A stretch of 64,000 nucleotides of DNA from Branchiostoma floridae (taxonomy: Eukaryota > Chordata > Leptocardii > Amphioxiformes > Branchiostomatidae). The position numbers and the translations under genes are program-made. Shown here one piece after another: positions 12,401-26,400 of the stretch (positions within the stretch are counted from its first letter, which is position 1; every line of letters begins with the position of its first letter). The stretch covers positions 8,102,012 through 8,166,011 of the forward strand of contig NC_049996.1 of NCBI RefSeq assembly GCF_000003815.2. Reading direction: 5' to 3'. The notes under the pieces were generated by a model that saw nothing but the letters and a program-made list of their open reading frames with translations, ran no database searches and had not been told where the DNA came from.

Positions 12401-15400
12401 ATTACAAATAGCAACGGTTAACTAGACGACATGCTCTTTGGGGCACATCGCTACTTAACATGTTCAATGTATGGTACACTTTGGTAACTGTGGTTATCTA
12501 TTTGTATTACACTTACACGGATTCATCGACAATTCCAGCCACAAACCCAGCCACAAACGGCACCTAAAATATTTAACTTCTTGGCGAAGGTGTTGCGATC
12601 GTAAAGAGACCTGAAATATCTGTATCATGCATGTGTCGATTGTGCTGTACAGATATGATTATATTCAGGCAATGTCTTAGTCGATACACTGGGTTTCTAC
12701 CACAAACAAATGTAGTGTATTTACATAAGAAATCTCCATTTTCCTTTCCATGAAGGTAGATACATATATCATTAGATTTGTCATATATGTACCACGTGTA
12801 TGCTCATCGTAGTTATAATATCTGAACTAAAGTGGTGTCAGGTCATCTACGTATACAGAAGATAAATGATAAGGATTATCCCCACTATGAAATATGTACG
12901 CGTTTTTCCACATACTCAGCGGTCTATTTTCATTCTCAAGGACAACAACAACAATATAAGGATGCGTCGGCACTAAATGGCCTGTGAAAAATGACCTTGA
13001 TGTAAGCTTTTGTGGAACATTATTCTTATGGCTTCATATATCGCAAGATCGCTCACCAGGCTAAGAGATATAACCTTACAGCCAACGCTAAAAGGCATTT
13101 TATAATTCATATGAAGTAACACAGCGATAAATACGTTGCTATTTACGGAGGCATTACCTTAAATGAACCCAGAGTCAAGCTCAAGTTGCACCAAGTTCAA
13201 AAGGACGTGACCATCGGTTTGCTAATGGGCAACCTTTTCGTCCGCCCCAGAGATCGGTCTGTATTGGTTTTTGATGGCGATTGATGATTTTCAATCCATA
13301 ATCTTCTTCATAAAAACAAAACACGAAGTGTTAAAGATGGTAAAATGGGAGGGAGGGGGTTGGGGCATCATCAACAATAACTACTAGTATTCACCCCTCA
13401 AACACCACATCCATGGCCATAGTATGTCCAGAACGCGAGATATCAAAACCGGACGCTTCGCTGCAGTATCATAAAAAGCCACCAAGAGGCCCACTAGTAT
13501 TATCAAACTTGACCTTCGTGTTCCAAACCCCTATCTGCCTACCGAATATCATAAGGAGCCATGCATACCGTCTCTCGTTATGCTATCTACAGGCAAACAG
13601 AACCTAAAACATTGACAAAGGCAATGATCAGAATCACAGGAAAAAATTGGAACGCGATTGACAAATGACACTGATATATAATGAACGACGTACACGGCCA
13701 TTAGGTATGTCACAACCTTAGTGAAATGTATCAGATTAGTATCTATCTAATCTCTGACGTCATGGAGATGAGACGAGTACTGGTTAGATGATAGGAAAGT
13801 TGAGATGCCAAAAATATCAAAGATTGTCATATTCAAAGCATTCATTATAAAGTATGCACGGTTATCTCTAGTAGCATAACATACGGGAATCCATTTCTTT
13901 GAACTGACCATTCTATCGGTCAAACAAAGCTATCTCTTTCTTATCTTATCTTTAAGGATGATGTTACCCACATTAAAAGGGACTGTGCTCCTTCAGATGT
14001 GTGGGGTCTGCTTTTTTAGACTCCTTCAGGAGTTTAAGATGCAGTATCAATGACTTACTAAATTCAGCCGACAGTTGCTACATGTAGACAGATCATGTTT
14101 AATAGACATGTCGTTTTACGTCGTGCTTCCATCTAGGGTCTATTGGGCCAGGCATCCGCGTGCCTTTCAACGGAATCCAACATGGAGACGCTACTGTGGA
14201 TTTACTGAAGATTAGAAATATATAAATGTAGAACTAGTGGAATATATATATATGCATTCTTGAAGGTCAGGGTTGCTGGACGTATTTTTGGCATGTTTGG
14301 AAATTGGGTAAAAGAGTCTACCTCACAAATTTAACAGACAGCTGCTTTCTGACACAAAACTATAATAAATTCAATTACCGAGACATTAAACTGACAATCA
14401 ACAATGAAGTGTATTTCATGTTCTATCAAGTTTGAGGTACAAAATTTGACTCTTTGTTCTAGCGGAGTGCGGTTGTGCCTTCCTGATTCAATTTGTAGTT
14501 TGTGGCAACTGATGCGATGGAAGTTCTGTGCCTCGTGGGTGTGATTTTCAGATGCTGTTAAACTCCTCAAACGGAAGCAGCTCATCAGCGAAGACAACCG
14601 GTGTTGTTTCCAACAAATTCCTTCATTTATCATTTTCGTCTCATCCGAGCATCAAATTCAAACTGTCGTTGCCCCCCACAAATTGATAGGAATCAGGACC
14701 AAACTATTCACGACATGTTGAAAGGTTCACAACTGATTAACCAAATCGAATTGCCTTGCTCTATTGCAATATCAGAGGTCGTCTGTTATATAATTATACC
14801 ACACTTGCCATGCGTAGAGCCTCGAAGGAAGTAGAGGCCGTTGCCGGTGACAGATGGCAGTACCGCTGAGAGGCTCTATGTTTAGATAACGTTCCGGGAA
14901 TTATTTCACTGTCAGGACCATCATCCTTTTCTTGAAAACGTCGCGTATTTGCTCTCATTGTGGGGTGAATGACGTACATGCATTCGGCGCTTGAACCAAT
15001 GGGTGCACTTGAGTTTACAGAAAATGGTGCACTCTCTTAGTATTTTTGTGCATGTGAAATGTATATATACAGTCGAACCTGCACGGGCCTTTCTGTCCAC
15101 TTTGTGATGGTCTGTTCACATGTACACATACATTTTTCTACATGATCTAGAAATAGTCTCTCACTCGAAGAAGTTGTGGCATGGATACACTTGTTACTTA
15201 TGATCACGCAGTTGTACCTTTGCGTCTCAATTGGTTTTGGCTACGACCCTTGCCAGCTTGTTCTCAAACACACGCCGTGTTTGTAGCTAGGCACTCCAGT
15301 ATGACATATGCAAGCAGAGAGGGTTTGTAGTGACAAGCAATTATCCAGGCAGTTCCCGAGTTGTAGAAGATGTCGGAATGGACCAAACACTGACATATGG

Positions 15401-17280
15401 CCGCAGGGTCGGCTGATGGTATCGGCACTTTCATTCCGAAGGCGCCTAGCCTGATCTGTGTGTTTAATACATGGTGCTTCTTAACCAGTAATCTTGTGAG
15501 ATTAACACAAGCACGCTTGCAATTACGCCGAATGCAATGATAATCAAAATCAAACGGGATTGATATTTACAACATGTTACCACTACATTTTTGCTACATG
15601 TAGGATCAAACCATCAGAAATCAGCTTCCATCAAAGATTTTTCTCATGAGAACGGAGAGATAACCACAAAAGACACGGACGATAATTCTATTTCCATACT
15701 GAAAATGTTGTTTGAAGTGTTGTAAACTCTAATACTCGTCGTTGGTCAGTTCGACTACATTATTCAATATATCAGCGAGTCTAGATAAATACGTGAAAAT
15801 TAAAGATTACAACTGACAATAAGAGTAAGTGAGATAGTTTTAGGTTCAGAACAAAGTTTCTGCAATCATGCAATCATGTTGAACTTGTTGCAAACAGACA
15901 GCTGAACACACAACATGCTGTATGCGGTGTTGTTATGTCTGTCAGCTAGGTGGTCCCGACAAGTTGTGAACATTTTTCCACCGTCAGCCCACTTGACCAT
16001 CAATCCAGCCTCAGATTTCAAACGGGGACACCAACAATGGAGGCAACAGTTATTCTCCCTACGGCTACCGATTGACGTGTCCAAAAATATACACAGTTTG
16101 CTTTCCGTCTCTTTCCGCTAACTTCGGACCATTCGTCACCCAGCTGCTAATGAGAGAACGTTATGGACATAGCGAGCGCCACAGCGCGCCGGGTGACATC
16201 TGCAGAAAGATGTAATATCTGACTCCCATCTGCGGAGCTAAGCGGGTTCCGACCTCCTGCAATTGTCACACGAGAGAGCAAGGCCCTGTCCCGTGGACCT
16301 GGTCCAGACAGAAAATACCACAGCCTCAAAGCCAGTCTAAAATTGTCGTCCATATATCACGCCCTGGTGTTGTGATTGTAATTGTAGCTGCAAGTTTGAC
16401 CCATTTTACCAAAGACTCCCTGGCGACCAGGCTTGAACCGTCTGCAGGAATTACACTTGACTCATAACAAAGTGCTAACGTTTCCATGTACGCTATAATA
16501 TGGCAAATATCACCGATATTTCCTTATCTCACTTGAGCCCGACTTATGTTAAACGTGAGCACAATAAATCGTCATGTCGCCAGCGAAGTCTTGATGCTAC
16601 CAAGTCCTGATCAGCAGGGATATCTCATATTATATGAGAAGATACAGTCATGAATCAAAACGTTTACAACCTTAAATAGATGCTCCGTGGATTAAATACG
16701 AAACAGACAATATCAATCATGATACAGAATCATGGTATGTTTTCATCTGATTCAGCTTCTTTTTGTTTACAAATATGGGAACGCTCATTTTGTTATTGTT
16801 GCGTCTGTTGTTTCTATTTATTCATATGTAGGGCATGCATATTCCGCCATAAGTCATGTTTGTGAACGTGATGGTCATTAATTGTTTAGATGTATCTGTT
16901 CGATACGAACGGATGAACTAACAGATATCATTATCAAAGATACAGCATATTGCCCTCGGCTTTGTGACGAACGCCGATTGAAGTAACCATTGCAGATGAA
17001 TCGACCAGTGGCAATGGTATGTCGTTGACCAATGCCTAGAATCTGATACAAATATTATCCTGAAGTTACTCATAAATATGATGCTAAAACATTACAATTG
17101 CACACGAATAAGCATGTTTAAAGCCCTGGAGGCGATTTTACGTCTCGGCATATCAACTGGTCTATAAATGGTAGGCGTGCCCCAACTACATGTGCCGTAT
17201 AAGGAAGAGGCTGACCGAATCAATGTCAGGAATTCCCATCGTCCAGTAGCGTGGCCGGACCGTAAAACCCACTGATTAGC
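12401..17280. other. Intergenic region upstream of the calcium-binding protein gene
   Basis: No coding exon recognised. It contains a dispersed repeat (13405-13620) and a weak relic of an ACAGTCGAACCTG transposon end at about 15070. Frames at 15866-16121 and 16147-16353 are short, overlap on opposite strands and have no recognisable product. Distal regulatory DNA for the downstream gene is plausible but not demonstrable by eye. Confidence 0.4.
13405..13620 (+). repeat. Dispersed repeat, copy 1 (mate at 33770-33985)
   Basis: The series CCATAGTATGTCCAGAAC, AAAAAGCCA, AAACTTGACC, CTACCGAATATCAT, GGAGCCAT reappears in the same order and orientation at 33770-33985. Short shared blocks separated by diverged sequence indicate two old copies of one interspersed element. 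Confidence 0.6.
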
Positions 17281-17293
17281 ATACACCGTGGGG

Positions 17294-17301
17294 TATATAA
17301 A
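17294..17301 (+). promoter_or_regulatory. TATA box of the calcium-binding protein gene
   Basis: TATATAAA lies 130 bases upstream of the start codon at 17431 and is followed by a GC-rich leader. A start of transcription around 17320-17330 is expected from normal TATA spacing. A strong TATA box fits a tissue-specific, highly expressed muscle gene. Confidence 0.75.
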
Positions 17302-17430
17302 GGGCGCGAAAAAGAGCGGTCGCTTCACTCCGTTTTTGCCAGGCATCTTAGCAGGAAAGGAGGCTTCAGGAGATTTTTATAGCGCCCTGTTTTAACGTCT
17401 ACATCGCGAACACCCCGCCAAGCTGCAGCC

Positions 17431-20400
17431 ATGGGACTCAACGATTTCCAAAAGCAGAAGATCAAGTTCACCTTCGACTTCTTCTTGGGTAGGTTGTTTT
17501 TCTCGTCTTAGGTACACATTATAGCAGGTGACTTACTGCATCTCATGTGTCATTGTACAAACGATACCAAAGCCTAATATTGCTCAAGGATCAATCCTTT
17601 TTGCCCTACACCTAATGCATGGGTAACTGATATTGCTTGCATATCACCAAAGAAAGATATATACGGCATACATTCTGGACAGACTGATAGCATTTACAAA
17701 GGTTTACAGTGTTGGGTAGTCTTGGATAGATGAATTTAGATGGAAATTTCGTTTCAACAGTGAGGTAGACGGTATTTGATGGATGGCGAACCCCGGTGAC
17801 TATTTGGATGGTCATGACAACGAACCTAACGATGAAGCATTGACGACTGTAGACCAGAGTAAAGCTTTACCAAAGTAGACTATTCCATTCTAATCTCTGT
17901 CGTTAGTCAAAGGGTCGACATCAAACCTTTTACAGATATCAACGGCAAAACCATTTCTATTTTGAGAAACGAGAATGTGCATTGCTTTAGAAACACCTCA
18001 TTGAAAACAGACAAAATACAAAAACGAGATCTGTGGAAAGACCCGATTTTCTGATGATCGAGGAACAGATTATGTGCACAAAGATCGCCACTACATTGAG
18101 ATATACTCATGCTCGCTTACAGCTGAAATGGTTAACCCGTTGGAGCCAAAACGGTCCATGGAAAATCCTGACATTGTTCCTTATCTCTGAAAAACTGCTT
18201 CCGTGTGACATTACGTATGTGATGTCGGTACGGGATGAATAGTGACCTGCTGAGGCTTGCCCGAATGAAGGGCAGAAATGCGCTGAATGTAGACCAAATG
18301 AAAGGACGGTTTTATCAAAAGATATATAAGAGGGTTGCGAGCGATTCAAGAACGCCCTGATACAAACGAATGGAAACATCCAAAGTAAGCCCTATCCGCG
18401 TTAGCAACTATTAAAGGATGATAAATGTGAAATCATTTTCTGGAAGCTGGACAGGATTTGTTTTGATCCACCCAAAGTTATGTACCGAAAGTGGAATTGC
18501 CGACTTGATATTACAGGAAAAATATGCTATGATGCAGATATAAAATGAGGTCATTCGGTAAAATAGGTCGAAGTCTATTTATACAGAGATTGACGTAGAG
18601 GGCTGTATGTTTTGCGCATCCGCAGTTTTCAAGTAAACGCAGCGTCTGACATAATTCAGTCAACATTGCAGTCTACATACTTCCGTGGCGTCCCTGTAAT
18701 AAAGAATGCGTGGCACTTGTACCCTGGTTGCACGCAAATACCTGTGGACCGAAATGCGTTTCATACAACATATACAACACTATCCATCCCCTCCCACAAA
18801 AAGAAACATCAAGTACAACTCGACCTATCAATCTTGGAAATCTTTCAATATTATATAAGTGAAGTTCATAAGAATTTCAAATGTTGAAAGAATTCTCCTG
18901 GAAGATAAGTGCCTTTCAGCAAGACGGTTTCCATTGGCAGGCAGCATGAAGTTTCTTGAATAGTTGAGGCTCTCCTGAGACGTTGTGACGTCAGAAGGCT
19001 GCATTAGCTCCGTGCGTTGATTACACCTTTATCCTTTTATGCCCGCCTGTCGTCTACATGATACACTTAGTGGTATAATTTTGCGATACATCATTCGTAA
19101 CCATCTAGTTTAGATCCAGGATGTACATCTTTGCCCACGTAGTAAAACGTTTTCGACAGCCGGACAAATTTGTGGAAACTTCCTCGCTTTATCTCGGCAC
19201 TAGGAGCTGGCAACAGATGTCATTAGAAGTGTCTAGGGCAATGTTGCCGGGTGTTTGAAACCTACAGGCGGTAAGGGGAGATACCGCTTGTTGGCGGCGG
19301 CAGCGAATGTTCCGAGGATTTGTAACATGAATAGCCTAAATAGAGAAGAAGATATGGCTAAATACATCTGCATTTTCCGTAGACGTACTGTCGCCAAGTT
19401 ACGGCGTTCTTTGCTGAATCGCCGTTGCCATGTTTTAAAATTAGACCGCAGAGGAGAGTCCATTTCTAAGGGTGGTGTCTCACTGCACTTGGGGCACCGG
19501 CGCGGCACTGTGGGGTTAAAAGATTACTCAACGAATTTCAGAGATGAAGAACGAATTTTCTTACGTTTTGGGTATTCTGTTGTCTTTTAAGTCATGTTTT
19601 TACGTATTAAGCAATACCTTAATTATAAAACAATCGGTGGAAATAAAAAAAACAGTGTCGTAGTGAACAAACCCCGCAGTTCTACACGGGTGCCCCAAGT
19701 GCACTGATATACCAACTTAAGCAGTGAAAGGAGGCTTGGATAGGGCCACAGGAGTTGCTATCATTAGAATTCCCGGGAGGCAACTGCCAATTGTCATTAG
19801 AGAAAACCTTTCTAAAGAATCCCACTCACCATCGATATCCGTACAGATAGATCAAAAGATACCGATAATAAAGTTACGCGGCATCGACCAATCAGGGCTT
19901 CGACCTAAAATCTTCATCATGTCAATCAAGTTTGTTACGGACACCTTCATCATATCCAAATAAGGGCATCCTCGGGACGGTTGTACCTCCCCTTCGGTGA
20001 TTAACGGGTTAGACACAATTCCAAGGAGATTCTAAAATGTTTTTTCTTATTCATTATAAGAACATCTAAGCGAAGTTTTTAAACTTTATGCTGTACCCGA
20101 ACAATAAAAAAGCATTTCGTTATTTGAAGGCATTAAAATTAGACTTGTGAGTCTTCTAAACTGTTCCTTTAAACTAACCACGGAGGAAATATCTTTGCAT
20201 GTATCCTAGAAGGGGGCCAATGACCTTGCTTAGTAAAGAATGATGGGCAGTTATAAATAGATATAAATGAAGTCCTGTGGGTAAACCGGGCAAAACGGAA
20301 TGCACATGGTTTGCTCGACGAGAATTCCACAGAACTTTGATTATCGAAGGGACCAACTGTAGTGTTTGAGGCATCTCTGATCTTCGCTGAGTAAGCAGAA

Positions 20401-23400
20401 CACGAATGTGAAAATTAATCAGGCAATCTATCAACTCAGGCAAATCATCAGACAGTTAAAGGATCCTACGAAAGATGGATATTAAGATGATAGTTTGCCA
20501 ATTTGTTCTTTTCCATATCGCCATATACCAGTGTTGTGGTGTTCTAATCAGCTGCACATCTCTCCAATCATACCAAGTGTATATCCATGGTTTAAAGAAG
20601 CTATTCCAATATTGCGCCAAAAGTAAAGAGGGCTTGCAGTACGCATTCGTAAGTCTTAGGTACGCGTCACCACATTACTATGGAAAAAAAAACCTTCCTT
20701 AAAGTTACGATTCAACTAAAAAGCGTTGGAAAACAACTCTGGTAGTTATTTACTGAAACACATGAATTAATGTTTTATGTTATATTTTTATGTACACTTT
20801 TCGTGATGTGTAAATATTTTTCATGTTTTTGTGTATATATGTGTGTATCCTTGTACATCCATTCCCATACATGTTGAATGTTTTGCATAACGTGATACTC
20901 AAACACTATCAGCTGATTACATGTATTATGTTCACCTGTCTACGTCTGCTCTAAAACGGTCCGTTTTGCTTCCCTTTTCAGATGTGACTGTGCTTCCCTG
21001 CCTTGCTGTGTTGTCTTCTCTCTTTCTTTCTATATATATAGTTAGTTTCACCATGACTTTCTTTGCCTTCAAATCTCTACAACTCAATGAAGTCTGCGTT
21101 ACACATTGTGTCTACTGTCTAACTCTACCTGCCCAACACCCGGCCCCTCACTCCAACCCTAAACCGTTACCAAGCCAGGAATGTACCATTTCTAAAGAAA
21201 CAAATGAACAAACAAACAAACAAACAATCAGATGACTCAATTAACAAATAGATCAATCAATCAATGGATCAATTAGCCAATTTGGCATGCCCTACTCATA
21301 GCAGTTTCAAAGGCATTCGACACATCAAAGGAACATTCTGGTTGGTTCCGGCAATGATTATATCTACGTATATCTATCAATTCCTATCTATCAAAACCTA
21401 TCAAAAACAGTAGCGTCTATGTGTCTTTGGCTATCAAAACAGTAGCGTCTATGTGTCTTTGGGTGTCAAAAACAGTAGGCGTCTATGTGTCTTTGGGTGT
21501 CAAAAACAGTACTCGTCTATGTGTCTTTGGCTATCAAAATAGCACGTGTCTATATGCCACCTGTATTTACAAAACAGCATACGTCTACGTGTTTTTCGTT
21601 ACCAAGAGCGAGCAGTACCCGTCTATTGGCTTAGGGCTATCAAAAACAGTACGCGTCTACATGTGCCACTACCTTAAGGTCTGTGCTCATATCTCCATCC
21701 ATGCAGCTCCTATGCCCTATTAACCAGGCTTTCCGCAGGCTTCACTGAACCGTAGAGCTCAGACTTGACTTTCACGTTTCTCTTGCAGACATGAACCACG
21801 ACGGATCAATCCAGTGGAATGACTTCGAAGATATGATGACGGTAAGATCACCTGACCTACGAGCCTTCGACGTGTCGTTTAAATGTTAGCTTTGCTGCTA
21901 TTTTTCAGACTATAACAAAGACGGCTCCATCCAATGGGAAGATTTCGAGGAAATGATTAAGGTACAGAAAGTTCAGTTTCAGAAAGTTTAAACGATCGCT
22001 ACCTGATGTTACCGACATGGTGGACTCGTGAAGTATGCTCCGCCATTATCAAGAGTCACATCATGTGGCGATCGAAGAGGGTTTTTCAGTTCCTACTCAT
22101 GCATACTGTGTGTATATGAGGCATACTTTGGTGAATCCGCATTAGACGTTTCTATGGACGGAAGGCAACAGTGACACTGTGCTAACAGTGGTGCTTTCAA
22201 AAGCTACCTTAAGCCGTGCTATAACGTTGCCTGACCTGTGCTACTGATACACGACAAACGGTTTGACTGCACAGGCGGATTCTCCCAAGCTTGTGTTGTA
22301 TCACAGTGAGTATGTGTGGGGCATGTTCGCCCTCTGTGCATCTATTTCCAGGAGTCGTCTCAAAAGATCAAAAACATTGAAACACAAGAAAAAACTCAAA
22401 TTTCCCGAGCGTTCCTTAAGTCTTCTTGTAACAGTGAAACTGTCCATCTCATTGTTTTGACGAAAAGACTATTTCGTAACGTGAAAGACGACAGAACCTT
22501 AGTTAACATGCTAACAGAACGGATGTGTTGTGCTAACCGTCATTGACTAACGGCTAAGCCGTGTGCTCCTTAAGTAATGTAAAACATACATTCATATATC
22601 AGTGTTTAGAGCTAATGTTTCTGTATCTACCGTGACCTGACATGTACAAGATTCAATAAAGTAGCACATCACAGGAACAGACAGACGGCCCTGCTATTTG
22701 TTAGAAGTCGTATCATTCAGAATTCGTCCCCTCGGACTAGTGGGTTGGTCACGACAGCAACCGGGTTGCACTGGTCAGCATGTGAACTTGCCCTCAAATA
22801 TCCGCAGACGTTTTCACTTTTCTTCTCGACGCTGCAAAACGGCTGTAGGCAGCTGCCGCTGTTCGTTGCAACCATGACTCCGACCGCCGAATATGGAGAA
22901 GAGGACACTGCATAGGGACTGGTAATGGGGGGTGGAAGAATTCAACGACTTCTGGCAAGGCTCCAAGGAAGTGTATATAATTTCACCCCGGCGAGCATTC
23001 GTTAGATATACAGGGTAATGGGTGGGGTTATTTTTGGACGTTTCTGACCAACTCTAAGCACCACTAGTCCAGCAGGTGCTGCCGCAAAATTTCTATAAAT
23101 AAGACGCTTTCGGAGATATGGGCCACGGTACATTGACCCCATTCCCCACAACACGCCGTCTAACAGGCAAGGCCTTCTGGTCAACCCACAAGCATCTATC
23201 AACCAGACGACAACTGACCAATGTCGAGCTGGGGTTTCCGAGAAATAGAGTCAACGCCTACCGCCGGTAAACTTTGACAGTAACAGAGCTAAGAAAAGAC
23301 CTGGCATGTTTACAACTACATGACGTAATCGGTAACGTTACTTCAGCTAACTAAAACAATACAATGTCATGTCATAAAAAATACATCTGCTGGTCAAAGT

Positions 23401-26400
23401 AACACCAGTCACACTACATCTTGCTCCACCCCTTCCACCCCCCTCCCCCACCAACAGAGGTACAAGGAAGTCAACAAGGGCAGCCTGTCCGACGCTGACT
23501 ACAAGTCCATGCAGGCCTCCCTGGAGGACGAGTGGAGGGACCTGAAGGGGCGCGCCGACATCAACAAGGATGACGTCGTAAGTGGAGAAGACTTATTCTT
23601 ACCATCACTAAAGGACTGTGGATAACTCAGCATCAGTCGAGCATTGTATTAAATAGATACCCATTCATGGCTACGGCATAAAACCTACTGTTCAATTAGA
23701 TCTCTTCTGTGTCACTGACGAACGATAGTGGAAGCGTTTCCAAAATTATATCTAGTTGCTTGAGTAACTGCAGATATCAAAGTTACCACTGTAAGACGTT
23801 TTTTTTTTCTTTGTGACTTGCAATTTCCTACGTTTTATCACTCAGTGTATCTTCTCTGTCATGACCAGTGGAAGACTAGCTCTTCGGTGAACTAAAACCG
23901 GATCACTTTCCTTTCCTTTCTCCATCGCCTGACCAGGTCTCGTGGGAAGAGTACCTCGCCATGTGGGAGAAGACCATCGCCACCTGCAAGTCCGTGGCCG
24001 ATCTGCCCGCCTGGTGCCAGAACAGGATCCCCTTCCTCTTCAAGGGCATGGATGTCAGCGGTGAGCCAACAGCCAATCAAAAACTGACTTACGTATGCAG
24101 TAACCGATGAAAAACAGACACGCGTAGCAACTAATGAAAATCATGCATCAACCAATACAAAACAGCCTTACATATGCAGCCACTAATGAGAAGAGAGTAA
24201 AGCATAAAACAACCAATCAAAAACAGACTTACCAATCAACAACAGACTTACATATGCAGCAACCAATGAAAAGACACAGAGAGACGCATGCAACAACCAA
24301 TGAAAACAGGCTTACACGTGCAGCAACCAATTATAAAAGAGAGGGGCACGCATGCAGCAGCCAATGAAAAGAGATGCTCAATGAAAAAAAGACTTACACA
24401 TGATGCAACCAATGGTCTCTCTCTCTTTTGATTGGTTACTGCATGCGCGACAAGACAGGGTCACACACACAGTTACCAATGAAAACAGAGAATCCCATTC
24501 AGCAATCAATGCAAAGGGGACTTATGCATACAAGCAGCAATCAATGATAAAACATAGATACACGTAACAACCAATTAGAATATCAGATGTAAACACCAGT
24601 TTACTATAAACTACTTGGTAGCCATGACGCCAATGATGACATTTTGTGAACAAGCTACAAATTTACAATCGATTTCTCACCAGGAGAAAAACTTGAAGCA
24701 ACCTTTAACGTTACCCTTTCGAATCAATTGTGAACTATTTGGATGGGACATAAAATGTCAACCGAAACATTAGAAACCACGTTGAATTACGAGTAGCGTA
24801 CCCGATCGCGAGTAGAAAGAGCACCATTCACAGACAAAGCTTGTATTCACGACATGGAAAATTTTTGTCAATATGGTCGATAGAAGAAGTAGACATACGC
24901 TCTAGCCCAATGTTTGTAACTATTCGACATAAACCTTGGCATGCCTGGTATATGCAGTTAACGTTCTATCAGTAGCTATATTGTTGGTTAAGACTTATAT
25001 GCTCACGGTCAATCCTAAAGCTCTTAGAATTACTGGCTCGAATGTTTGAACTGTTTGATACCTTTGACCAGGTTTCTCATAGATGTTTTTGCTAATCCCC
25101 ACCCACAGGAGACGGCATTGTTGACCTGGAGGAGTTCCAGAACTACTGCAAAAACTTCCAGCTGCAGTGCGCAGATATCCCGGCCGTCTACAGCGTTATC
25201 ACAGACGTAAGGATAGTTTTTTTTTGCTTTGTTTATTTGCACAACAAAGAAGAAGACATAAAATGAAACAGTAGCAAGCATGCAGGAGGACGGATAGCCT
25301 AGCCAACTGGATATTAGTCAATGATACTTTGTTTCCAACGTACATAAAACGTTTAGATATGCATTCGTCTACTTCGTAATGTTTACAGGTGTCTATACCA
25401 ACTTAATTGCCATTCAGCACCGATTTAAGTAGGATTGGAGTTTTGGCTCGCACAAAGGTGAAATCAGTAAGCTAGATGGACAGCAGAATTTTTTTTGCTA
25501 GATGTTGTTCCGACACATGCTTCGCCATGTTTTGTCATTTGCATACTTTATACAAAGGACGAACTGGTTACGAGTAACAACTGACTACGCAGTGCAGAAC
25601 GATAAAAAAAACGCTGTCTATGTCTATTGCCACTGACGTCCTCTAAATGTGACAAGTATGCCATAATCCCCCCTTACAAGCGCAGAACAATGCGTATTCT
25701 GTTTCACATGCATGTCAGATTCCGCTCACAGTTGTGCGTATATTCAAGCCCTTTGAGTAGTATTGGCATTTTGTAGCTTGTTTGGTCAAGTTTGTTGCTG
25801 AAGACGTGTCTTTTCGGTTCGACATTAAATCAGGCTGCACAACTATAGGTCAAAGCGAAAATATCTTCTAACCCGCAAACTTAACCTTAGCCAAAAATGT
25901 AGCGACTCACATACGCACAAGTGTGAATGGAGCCTTTAGATCACTGCACGGCAACCGTATACAGAACATGCGTTTTATATATATGAGACGCACGGTCAAT
26001 CAACGACGCGCAAACAGACCATATAAATGATGTATGCTGCATGTTTTGAGCGGCACGCACACACCACGCAAAGCCAACGGGATTCAGACTACCACCCTGA
26101 CGCCGACCGCCATGACTGTCCGCATGGTATCCGTTACAAACTACGTACTTAAATCCATCAACTACAAACTTTCCATGGACCGAAACGACGTCATAATTTC
26201 AGGCAAAGAAGCTGCCTTAATCTTGACCTTCATGCACAAAGTGTGAGACTCCATTGCAGCAGACTGCCAGTGTGAACCGACAAGACGAACCATCCCTCAC
26301 GACCATTCTCCACTTTCACAACAGTTCATTGCTCGGCGGAATGTGCGAAAATGGTCTTGTTGTGCACTTTAATGGCTGCAAACGCACTTGTCTGATATAG

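Noticed and set aside
16147-16353. Minus-strand frame starting MDDNFRLALRLWYFL
   Set aside because: Only 68 codons, no recognisable domain, no splice partners and no promoter evidence.
19233-19590. Open frames of 90-111 codons on both strands
   Set aside because: They overlap a MITE with long inverted ends, the 111-codon frame has no ATG at its 5' end, and no family is recognised.
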